5,169 nt of DNA from CAZBEJ01 sp964521305. GTDB lineage: Bacteria > Patescibacteriota > Microgenomatia > UBA1406 > GWC2-37-13. The notes under the pieces were generated by a model, which was not told the origin of the DNA, did not search any database, and saw only the letters and a list, made by a program, of their open reading frames with translations. Made by a program: the position numbers and the translations under genes. Shown here one piece after another: positions 1 to 5,169 of this stretch (within the stretch, counting starts at the first letter, position 1; every line of letters starts with the position of its first letter). Location: NCBI GenBank assembly GCA_964521305.1, contig CAZFQZ010000050.1, forward strand, positions 1 to 5,169, in the 5' to 3' direction.

Positions 1-373
1 CAAAACAATTTCCACTGATAAAGCCCCAAAAGCAGCAGGGCCGTATTCCCAGGCTATCGTTACAGGCGATTATGTATTTTGTTCAGGTCAGGTCGGCCTT
101 GACCCTATAACCAATAAGGTGGTTGACGGAATAGTAAATCAGATAAAGCAGATCATGAACAACTTATCCGCGGTCCTTGACGCAGCGGGATCTGATTTCA
201 ATCACGTTACCAAAACGACGGTATTCGTAACAAACATGGACGATTATCCGCTGATCAACAAAATATACGGAGAATATTTTACGGACCATAAGCCGGCCAG
301 GACAACCGTACAGGTTAATAAACTACCGTTAGGAGTGCTCGTCGAAATCGATGCCATTGCAGTTAAAAAATAA
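1..373 (+). CDS. ridA: RidA family enamine/imine deaminase, 5' end cut off by the window
   Basis: The frame is open from the left edge (first full codon at base 2) to a TAA at 371-373 and gives 123 residues. Family members have about 125-130, so only one or a few N-terminal residues are missing. A GTG at 119 is an internal valine, not the start, because conserved sequence lies upstream of it. Seen motifs are APKAAGPYSQAI (residues 8-19), CSGQVGLDP (27-35), TKTTVFVTNMDDY (70-82), PARTTVQV (98-105) and VEIDAIAV (114-121). R100 corresponds to the arginine that binds the substrate carboxylate (Arg105 of E. coli RidA), and E115 to the conserved glutamate (Glu120). RidA proteins are cytosolic homotrimers that hydrolyse 2-aminoacrylate and other enamine/imine intermediates released by PLP enzymes such as threonine dehydratase, which protects branched-chain aminotransferases. 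The position just before leucine genes fits that role. The family call is firm, and the in vivo substrate is inferred. Confidence 0.95.
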   Translation, partial: KTISTDKAPKAAGPYSQAIVTGDYVFCSGQVGLDPITNKVVDGIVNQIKQIMNNLSAVLDAAGSDFNHVTKTTVFVTNMDDYPLINKIYGEYFTDHKPARTTVQVNKLPLGVLVEIDAIAVKK

Positions 374-376
374 CCT

Positions 377-691
377 ATGGATACCTCAAAAATACCCTGG
401 AAAAAAGAGCGAGGAAAGGTTTATTCAAAGCTTTTGGCAAAAAATAAAGCTAAAAACTTTCAAATCGATCTTATGAAACTTGAACCCAATACTTCATATT
501 CCGAACACCTGCATCCAGATGTCGAATGGGTATATATCGTGAAAGGCTCATTCATGGATCACCGGGGAACATTCAAGCAAGGCGATTTCGTGATTAATGA
601 AAAAGGTTCAAAACACGCGACAAGAACAGGATCTGCTGGTTGCGAACTTCTATGTTTCTGGTGCGGTAAAGTTATTCCCACGAAAAAATAA
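377..691 (+). CDS. Small single-domain cupin, ChrR-like
   Basis: This is a 104-residue protein starting at an ATG 3 bases after the ridA stop. Its TAA shares its last A with the next ATG (TAATG), so translation is probably coupled to the following gene. A cupin metal site is visible: H44-x-H46 and E50 in SEHLHPDVEWVYIVKGSF (42-59), then H80 in GSKHAT, after the GDFVINEKGSKH strand-turn (69-80). The order HxH...E...G-S-F, then GS-x-H, then G-C resembles the cupin domain of the anti-sigma factor ChrR. The ChrR N-terminal zinc-binding domain is absent, so this is a stand-alone domain and not an anti-sigma factor. A terminal cysteine cluster, C89, C93 and C96 (CELLCFWC), could add metal or redox chemistry. 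No signal peptide or membrane segment is seen. The substrate is unknown. A dioxygenase, isomerase or small-molecule-binding role would all fit, and the cluster suggests some link to branched-chain amino acid metabolism. Confidence 0.85.
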   Translation: MDTSKIPWKKERGKVYSKLLAKNKAKNFQIDLMKLEPNTSYSEHLHPDVEWVYIVKGSFMDHRGTFKQGDFVINEKGSKHATRTGSAGCELLCFWCGKVIPTKK

Positions 692-2592
692 TGATTACTC
701 AAATATCAGGAACAATAAGTTCGGTCTTTCCTGACGACATCAACACCGATGATATTATTCCTGCATGGACATTACAGGAATCGACTGAACACTCGTTCTT
801 CAAACAATACGCATTCAGTAACTATGATCAGCAATTCGTGAAACGCTCTGCAAAACACGAAAACAACATCGTTGTAGCAGGAAAAAACTTTGGCTGCGGC
901 TCGTCGCGCGAACAGGCTGTCTATGCGCTGCAGGAAAACAACGTAAAAGCAGTTGTCGCTGTTTCATATCCTGATATTTTTTACCGGAACAGTCTGAATA
1001 ACGGTTTGGCACTTATTCTGGTCAGTGATATTTCACCTTTCAAATCCGGAAAACCTTTAATTGTGGATCTGGAAAACAAGCGTGTCGTGTATGAAAACAA
1101 ATCTTATCCCATTTTGAACCCCGAAGAAGACATCAAAACATTTTCTCTGGGAGGAAAAATCGGCAAGATCAGAAACCATCTAAAAACTCTTCTTACCATC
1201 AAACAACCTACGGGGTTGTATACGGCGCAAGGGAATAAGATAAAAACAGGCAAAAAACCTCAAACCATTGTGGAAAAAATCGTTTCCGATCATGCGGGAA
1301 AACCAATTTATGCGGGAGATGAATTGGACTTATCGATTGACATTTTATTTTTCAATGAAGTTATCGGTCCGCCGGCAATCAAGGATTTCAGAAACCATTT
1401 CGGCGACGTGTTCAAAAAACTTCATAAAAAACTTAGGATTTTTGATCCGAAACGGGTGTTTTTCATTCCTGACCATACGGTTCCGTCTTCGTCAGTCAGC
1501 GTATCAGAAGGAATAGATCTCATGGAACAGTTTTGTAAGGAACAGGGGGCCAAATGCTACAAGGAAGGTGACGGAATAGAGCATGTGGTATTGATCGAGG
1601 ATGGATATATCGTACCTGGAGAAATAATTTTGGGAACCGATTCGCATACTGACACGAACGGCGCATTCAACGCGCTGGCATTTGGTGTGGGAACTACCGA
1701 TGCGTCATATGCATTAGGAACAGGCCATTTGTATGATTTCCAAATACCGAACACCATCAGATTCAATCTGAAAGGGTCGTTCAAAAAAGGAGTTTACGGC
1801 AAAGATCTGATTTTATATCTCATCGGGAAACTTGGAGTTGACGGTGCATCAAAACGCATCATTGAGTTCGGCGGGCCCGGTTTGAAAAACGTTTCCATGG
1901 AGCAACGCATCACCATTGCCAACATGAGCGTGGAAATGGGAGCGCGTACCGCAATTTTCGAGCCCGACGTATTAATGGAAACATATCTGAAAAACAGGAA
2001 CAAGTTTCCGTACAAAACATACACTCCCGACTCGGGATGTTCATATGAAAAAGTCATTGACGTTGACCTGTCTGATCTAGAACCCTGTGTTGCGTTTCCG
2101 CACAAACCGGGCAACGTGACATTCGTCTCGAAACTTGATTCCTATATGAAACAGACGCAAAAAAGCAAAACCATGGATATCGCTCCGGTGACAACGCTCA
2201 AAATCAGCGATGCGTTTTTGGGAGCATGCACCAACGGCCGCTATGAAGATTTCGTGGAATCGGCAAAAGTCATCAAAGGTAAAAAAGTGCATCCTGATGT
2301 GAATTTCGTAGTGATTCCTGCATCGAGAAACGTCTATAACCGATTGATGAAAGAAGGAATCCTGCAAATATTCGCGGAAGCAGGCGCAAATATCGAATCG
2401 TCCAACTGCGGTCCGTGTTTTGGTAAACATATGGGCGTGGTAGGCAAAGGAGCGCAGATTATTTCCAGTTCCAATAGGAATTATATAGGTAGGATGGGGT
2501 CGTGCGAAGCGAAAATATTTTTGGCATCGCCGATTACTGTCACTACTGCCGCTGTTGCAGGAGAAATCGTAGATCCGAGAAAGTATTTATAA
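691..2592 (+). CDS. leuDC: Fused 3-isopropylmalate dehydratase, small subunit (LeuD) then large subunit (LeuC)
   Basis: This single 633-residue chain joins two polypeptides that are separate in most bacteria. Residues 1 to about 165 are the LeuD swivel domain, with NTDDIIP (18-24), GKNFGCGSSREQA (64-76, including the catalytic SSRE) and DIFYRNSLNNGL (95-106). A lysine-rich linker lies near 166-190. LeuC follows from about 190, with TIVEKIVSDHAG (192-203), GTDSHT (315-320), KDLILYLIG (371-379), GACTNGR (511-517) and SSNCGPCFG (570-578). C513, C573 and C576 are the expected [4Fe-4S] ligands, and PASR (543-546) is also conserved. The enzyme isomerises 2-isopropylmalate to 3-isopropylmalate through dehydration and rehydration in the cytosol. 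The start is the ATG overlapping the cupin stop; no Shine-Dalgarno is evident. The neighbouring leuB supports the leucine role. The small-domain substrate loop (AWTLQE, 25-30) is atypical, so citramalate, homoaconitate or a related substrate cannot be excluded. Family and fusion are certain; exact substrate is probable. Confidence 0.93.
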   Translation: MITQISGTISSVFPDDINTDDIIPAWTLQESTEHSFFKQYAFSNYDQQFVKRSAKHENNIVVAGKNFGCGSSREQAVYALQENNVKAVVAVSYPDIFYRNSLNNGLALILVSDISPFKSGKPLIVDLENKRVVYENKSYPILNPEEDIKTFSLGGKIGKIRNHLKTLLTIKQPTGLYTAQGNKIKTGKKPQTIVEKIVSDHAGKPIYAGDELDLSIDILFFNEVIGPPAIKDFRNHFGDVFKKLHKKLRIFDPKRVFFIPDHTVPSSSVSVSEGIDLMEQFCKEQGAKCYKEGDGIEHVVLIEDGYIVPGEIILGTDSHTDTNGAFNALAFGVGTTDASYALGTGHLYDFQIPNTIRFNLKGSFKKGVYGKDLILYLIGKLGVDGASKRIIEFGGPGLKNVSMEQRITIANMSVEMGARTAIFEPDVLMETYLKNRNKFPYKTYTPDSGCSYEKVIDVDLSDLEPCVAFPHKPGNVTFVSKLDSYMKQTQKSKTMDIAPVTTLKISDAFLGACTNGRYEDFVESAKVIKGKKVHPDVNFVVIPASRNVYNRLMKEGILQIFAEAGANIESSNCGPCFGKHMGVVGKGAQIISSSNRNYIGRMGSCEAKIFLASPITVTTAAVAGEIVDPRKYL

Positions 2593-2631
2593 TTTTCGTA
2601 GGTGTCTCGAGTGAGGTGTCCTTTCCAAGAA

Positions 2632-2671
2632 CCTGCCTGCCCACCTAACGGCGGGTAAACCGGCAGGCAGG
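2632..2671. repeat. Perfect 10-bp inverted repeat (hairpin) in the GC-rich core
   Basis: CCTGCCTGCC at 2632-2641 is the exact reverse complement of GGCAGGCAGG at 2662-2671, leaving a 20-base loop. The loop can form its own smaller hairpin: CCC at 2640-2642 with GGG at 2653-2655 and CC at 2644-2645 with GG at 2650-2651. This would compete with the base of the large stem, so two alternative folds exist. No run of T follows, which argues against an intrinsic terminator. GC-rich palindromes of this kind are often multi-copy intergenic repeats. Confidence 0.75.
2641..2657. repeat. Direct repeat, copy 1 (17 bp)
   Basis: CCACCTAACGGCGGGTA matches the copy at 2680-2696 at 15 of 17 positions, and the copies start 39 bases apart. 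This copy can fold on itself as CCACC-TAAC-GGCGG but with one A-C mismatch, so its hairpin is weaker than that of copy 2. It lies in the loop of the 10-bp inverted repeat. Confidence 0.7.
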
Positions 2672-2677
2672 GCGGGC

Positions 2678-2696
2678 ATCCGCCGAACGGCGGGTA
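2678..2696. repeat. Direct repeat copy 2, forming a strong small hairpin
   Basis: The repeat unit is CCGCCGAACGGCGGGTA at 2680-2696, with 15 of 17 bases equal to the copy at 2641-2657. It forms a stem of CCGCC (2680-2684) with GGCGG (2689-2693) around a GAAC loop, extended outward by T2679-G2694 and A2678-T2695. Both differences from copy 1 lie in the left half, and the change A to G restores full pairing. That pattern suggests a repeat unit selected for, or spread as, a hairpin. Confidence 0.7.
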
Positions 2697-2744
2697 GCAT
2701 CGCAGGAAAGGAAATACGAGGAACAGAATCTACGAAATATACTT

Positions 2745-3800
2745 ATGAAAAAATCTATAGCTGTCCTACCGGGTGACGGCGTAGGGCCAGAAGTGATCGA
2801 ACAGGCAATCAAAGTCTTGAATGGTGTCGCAAAAAAATACCATCATAAATTTTTATTCGAATATGGCTTGATCGGCCATGCGGCAATCGAAAAAACAGGA
2901 AATCCGTTTCCTGACAAAACGAAAAATCTCTGCGACAAATCCGATGCAATCCTTTTCGGTGCTGTCGGCAATCCACGATACGATAACGATCCGAATGCAA
3001 AGGTCAGACCCGAACAGGGACTTCTTGCCATGCGCAAACATCTGGGATTGTATGCAAATGTCAGACCAATACAGGTTTTCGACTCCATGATAAACCAATC
3101 ACCGCTCAAGCCGGAAATAATCAAAGGAGTTGATTTCGTGGTAATCCGCGAACTGATTGCCGGCATATATTTCGGTAAGCGTGGAAGAACTGATAATGGA
3201 ACTCGGGCATTCGATACGTCCGAATATTCTGTAAAAGAAATCGAGCGCGTTGCGATATTCGCTTTCGAACTTGCAATGAAGCGCAAAAAAAGGCTGACGG
3301 TAGTGGACAAGGCAAATGTCCTGGAGACATCAAGACTTTGGAGGGAGACCGTCCAACAACTGAAAATCAAATACCCGAACATCCATGTCGACTTCATGTT
3401 TGTGGATAATGCATCCCAGCAAATAATAAAGCGGCCCGCGGAGTTTGACGTTATCCTGACCGAAAACATGTTCGGCGATATTCTGAGTGACGAAGCGTCT
3501 GTTATAGCCGGATCCATCGGACTTTTGCCTTCCGCATCGATCGGAAAAAAAATATCGTTATACGAACCCATCCACGGATCCTATCCAAAAGCTGCAGGCA
3601 AGAATATTGCAAATCCCATCGGAACTATTCTGTCTGCCGCAATGATGCTGGACTATAGCTTCGGATTGAAAAAAGAGAGCGATGAGATTTTCAAGGCAAC
3701 GGAAAAAACCTTATCGCAAGGATACGGGACAAAAGATATAGCAAAAACAGGATCCGTATCAACTGCTGTCTTCACCGATAAAATCATAGCTAACATCTGA
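2745..3800 (+). CDS. leuB: 3-isopropylmalate dehydrogenase
   Basis: This 351-residue protein has normal LeuB length and catalyses oxidative decarboxylation of 3-isopropylmalate to 2-oxoisocaproate, the third leucine-specific step, as a cytosolic Mg/Mn-dependent homodimer. The start MKKSIAVLPGDGVGPEV is typical. Substrate and metal residues are in place: R97 (RKHLGL), R107, R135, Y142, K189 (DKANVLETSRLW), D221, D245 and D249. E90, L93 and L94 in RPEQGLLAMRK match the segment that recognises the isopropyl group, favouring LeuB over isocitrate dehydrogenase. The cofactor motif reads HGSYPKAAGKNIANP (277-291), where K282 replaces the aspartate that selects NAD in classical LeuB (Asp278 of the Thermus enzyme). 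RELIAGIYFG (135-144) departs from the usual RELTGGIYFG. It follows leuDC after the structured gap and has no obvious Shine-Dalgarno. The family is sure; cofactor preference is open. Confidence 0.95.
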   Translation: MKKSIAVLPGDGVGPEVIEQAIKVLNGVAKKYHHKFLFEYGLIGHAAIEKTGNPFPDKTKNLCDKSDAILFGAVGNPRYDNDPNAKVRPEQGLLAMRKHLGLYANVRPIQVFDSMINQSPLKPEIIKGVDFVVIRELIAGIYFGKRGRTDNGTRAFDTSEYSVKEIERVAIFAFELAMKRKKRLTVVDKANVLETSRLWRETVQQLKIKYPNIHVDFMFVDNASQQIIKRPAEFDVILTENMFGDILSDEASVIAGSIGLLPSASIGKKISLYEPIHGSYPKAAGKNIANPIGTILSAAMMLDYSFGLKKESDEIFKATEKTLSQGYGTKDIAKTGSVSTAVFTDKIIANI

Positions 3801-3806
3801 TACAAT
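3798..3806 (+). promoter_or_regulatory. Possible extended -10 promoter for the ABC permease genes
   Basis: TGATACAAT fits the extended -10 pattern TGn-TAnAAT and begins at the leuB TGA stop. No -35 resembling TTGACA is found at 16-18 bases upstream, but extended -10 promoters can work without one. Transcription would begin about 7-9 bases before the ATG at 3821, giving a very short leader. It would separate the transporter genes from the leucine genes. The match could be chance in AT-rich DNA. Confidence 0.3.
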
Positions 3807-3820
3807 AATTCCATACCTTC

Positions 3821-4612
3821 ATGAAAAAATACTTGATTATCGCGTATCTGGGAATCAAACAAGTGTTCGTGTACCGCCTAAGTTTTTTCTTATGGAGAAT
3901 ACGGAATATTTTCGCAATAGTCTTCGTATATTTTTTATGGAACAGTATAATGATCCACAGAACTCAACTATTCTCGTATTCTCATGAAACGCTCATAACA
4001 TATATCTTGGCTATTAATCTAATTTCTTCGTTCATCATGGGAACGCGAACCAGCGAGATAGCAAACGATATACTCTCGGGTGATATCGCCAACGATTTCC
4101 TCAAACCGATATCTTACTTCAAATATGCGCTCAGCAAGGAAATAGCTGATAAAGGCATCAATTTCTTTTTTTCCGTTATTGAAGTAGTTACACTTATATT
4201 AATTTTTAAACCTTCAATACTAATACAAACGAACCTGTTAAATTATTTATTTTTTATAATTGCTTTAGTTTTAGGAGTTGTTATTTCTTTTTTTATATCG
4301 CTCTGTCTTTCCTGTTTGGCATTTTGGTCGAATGACATCTGGGCGCCGCGGTTTATTTATATTACTATCACTACGATGCTCGCGGGATCTTTCTTTCCGC
4401 TAGATATACTCCCGAAATTTCTTTACAACCTGTTACTGCTTACACCGTTTCCATACCTTATGTATCTGCCGACGAAAATATTCGTCAATGGTATCTCGCC
4501 GCAATTAATATTCCCTGTCGTGATGGCGGTTATTTGGGCCGGTATCATGCTTTTCGCAAGCGGTATCATCTGGAAATCCGGTGTTAAAAATTACAATGCC
4601 TATGGCCGATAG
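3821..4612 (+). CDS. ABC-2-type exporter permease (COG4587/PF06182-like)
   Basis: This is a 263-residue integral membrane protein with about six hydrophobic segments, near residues 28-44, 58-76, 112-130, 138-167, 178-196 and 229-252. A short basic N-terminus precedes an amphipathic stretch. Family marks are the cytoplasmic ILSGDIANDFLKPISYF (84-100), the FFPLDILPKF...LTPFPYLMYLPTKIF segment (191-221), and the C-terminal IIWKSGVKNYNAYGR (249-263). These match the permease family that usually occurs as two different half-permeases plus one ATPase. It starts 20 bases after leuB and overlaps the next permease by 11 bases, so the two are probably translated together and form a heterodimeric channel. 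The substrate is unknown. Relatives are called multidrug, viologen or uncharacterised exporters, and nothing seen here fixes the cargo. The DNA around 4190-4290 is very AT-rich, which the hydrophobic residues largely explain. TAG is the stop. Confidence 0.85.
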   Translation: MKKYLIIAYLGIKQVFVYRLSFFLWRIRNIFAIVFVYFLWNSIMIHRTQLFSYSHETLITYILAINLISSFIMGTRTSEIANDILSGDIANDFLKPISYFKYALSKEIADKGINFFFSVIEVVTLILIFKPSILIQTNLLNYLFFIIALVLGVVISFFISLCLSCLAFWSNDIWAPRFIYITITTMLAGSFFPLDILPKFLYNLLLLTPFPYLMYLPTKIFVNGISPQLIFPVVMAVIWAGIMLFASGIIWKSGVKNYNAYGR

Positions 4613-5169
4613 AATCAAATTTAACCTAAGGGTCTTTTGGATTTTGAGTATATACAGCATGAAGACTACCATGCAGCATCGCGCTGGCGTAATATCTTTC
4701 ACTGCGGGTAAAATCATCCGTTTTGCATTTTACTTTATCTTTATCTATTTCCTTGTCGCCAAAATCAAATTCCTTGCGGGTTATACAGTCCAACAAACCC
4801 TTATATTTTTCTTGACCTTTAATTTTATCGATACGTTAGGCCAACTTTTGTTCCGCGAAGTATACCGCTTCAGACCTATTATCGTTTCCGGCGAGTTCGA
4901 CGGTATTCTTCTCCGTCCCGCTCATCCCTTTCTTCGAATACTTGTTGGGGGAATTGACGTATTAGATGCAATTATGATCATTCCTTATATTCTTATTCTC
5001 GTATCTCTTATTGCACGAACACCTCACTTAAGTATCCCTAATGTCATGCTTTATATCGGCTTATTGATCAACTCGCTTCTCATCATGACCTCCTTTTACA
5101 TCACGGCACTTGCTATCGCTATTTTAACTACAGAAATCGATCACATGATCATGATTCTTCGAGACCTGA
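4602..5169 (+). CDS. Second ABC-2-type permease, 3' end cut off by the window
   Basis: The frame stays open to the right edge, giving 189 residues from the ATG at 4602. An in-frame ATG at 4596 would add two residues (MP), and one at 4659 would remove part of the conserved N-terminus. It overlaps the upstream permease gene by 11 bases in another frame. Hydrophobic segments lie near residues 38-54, 62-80, 112-137 and 146-176. The cytoplasmic motif VSGEFDGILLRPAHPFLRIL (95-114) is the counterpart of SGDIANDFLKPISYF in the upstream protein. This suggests the paralogous partner (COG3694-like) of a two-permease ABC exporter. Relatives have about 260 residues, so roughly 70 C-terminal residues lie outside. 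The ATPase normally encoded beside such pairs is not in the window and may follow downstream. The family is well supported; partner assignment is likely; cargo is unknown. Confidence 0.8.
   Translation, partial: MADRIKFNLRVFWILSIYSMKTTMQHRAGVISFTAGKIIRFAFYFIFIYFLVAKIKFLAGYTVQQTLIFFLTFNFIDTLGQLLFREVYRFRPIIVSGEFDGILLRPAHPFLRILVGGIDVLDAIMIIPYILILVSLIARTPHLSIPNVMLYIGLLINSLLIMTSFYITALAIAILTTEIDHMIMILRDL

Larger units (their letters stand above)
2594..2737. other. Structured, palindrome-rich leuDC-leuB intergenic region
   Basis: This 144-base stretch fills nearly the whole gap between leuDC and leuB and has no supportable ORF. Two pairs of arms share one axis of symmetry. TTTCGTAG at 2594-2601 pairs with CTACGAAA at 2730-2737, and TCCTTTCC at 2619-2626 pairs with GGAAAGGA at 2705-2712. 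The spacers between the two arms are both 17 bases but hardly complementary. Inside lies a GC-rich core (2632-2696, 47 of 65 bases G or C) with two hairpins. The result would be a two-step outer stem closing over two internal hairpins. GGTGTC also occurs twice, at 2601 and 2615, around a CTCGAG palindrome. It could be a mobile palindromic (REP/MITE-like) repeat, an mRNA-stability element or a structured leader for leuB. No T-run follows a stem on the + strand, so an intrinsic terminator is unlikely. The base pairing is seen; every function is inferred. Confidence 0.6.

Noticed and set aside
119..373. A GTG at 119 as the start of the RidA protein
   Set aside because: The conserved RidA N-terminus (AGPYSQAI, SGQVGLDP) is encoded upstream in the same frame, so the GTG is an internal valine codon.
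377..691. Cupin as a ChrR anti-sigma factor or phosphomannose isomerase
   Set aside because: The N-terminal zinc-binding anti-sigma domain is missing, no sigma factor gene is nearby, and the protein is a single 104-residue cupin domain.
1794..2430. Two antisense frames of 106 and 117 codons opposite leuDC
   Set aside because: They overlap each other and the conserved LeuC part, have low-quality translations with no motif, and are best read as shadows.
2632..2696. Intrinsic terminator between leuDC and leuB
   Set aside because: The hairpins are strong, but no T-rich run follows them on the + strand. A strand-independent repeat or RNA-structure reading fits better.
2738..2743. TATACT as a -10 element for leuB
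   Set aside because: It ends one base before the ATG, so transcription would begin inside the coding sequence. No good -35 is seen.
2843..3571. A 242-codon open frame on the - strand opposite leuB
   Set aside because: It lies fully antisense to a clearly conserved leuB, its translation shows no recognisable domain, and its length follows from the codon use of the + strand gene.
2745..3800. The dehydrogenase as isocitrate or homoisocitrate dehydrogenase
   Set aside because: The substrate segment RPEQGLLAMRK with E90, L93 and L94, and the overall length, fit LeuB. Only the cofactor lysine recalls isocitrate dehydrogenase.

Overview
The window reads almost entirely on the + strand and carries six protein-coding genes, two of them cut by the window edges. 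In order they are a RidA-type imine deaminase (5' end missing), a small ChrR-like cupin, a fused two-domain isopropylmalate isomerase (LeuD joined to LeuC in one 633-residue chain), 3-isopropylmalate dehydrogenase (LeuB), and two ABC-2-type membrane permeases of one family, the second running off the right edge.

The first three genes are packed like an operon: 3 bases lie between ridA and the cupin gene, and the cupin stop overlaps the leuDC start in TAATG. A 152-base gap then separates leuDC from leuB. Its middle is a GC-rich, palindromic, repeat-containing block, and its flanks form an outer inverted repeat, so the gap could fold into a branched structure. leuB is followed after 20 bases by the first permease gene, which overlaps the second by 11 bases. 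A possible extended -10 promoter sits exactly at the leuB stop.

Together, leuDC and leuB supply two consecutive leucine-pathway steps: 2-isopropylmalate to 3-isopropylmalate, then oxidation towards 2-oxoisocaproate. RidA fits this setting because it clears reactive enamine/imine by-products that damage the PLP enzymes of branched-chain amino acid synthesis. The cupin's role is unknown. leuA and the ilv genes are not in the window. The permease pair looks like part of a separate ABC exporter whose ATPase gene is not in view.

The organism cannot be named with confidence. The coding DNA is moderately AT-rich, uses ATG starts and all three standard stops, and shows no convincing Shine-Dalgarno sequence before any visible start. 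That, the tight packing, and a GC-rich palindromic intergenic element are compatible with an uncultivated bacterial lineage, such as a Patescibacteria/CPR member, or with a Bacteroidetes-like translation style. This is inference only. The notable points are the LeuD-first fusion with an atypical substrate loop, a lysine at the cofactor-selecting position of LeuB, and the structured leuDC-leuB gap. I saw no RNA gene, CRISPR array or insertion sequence.
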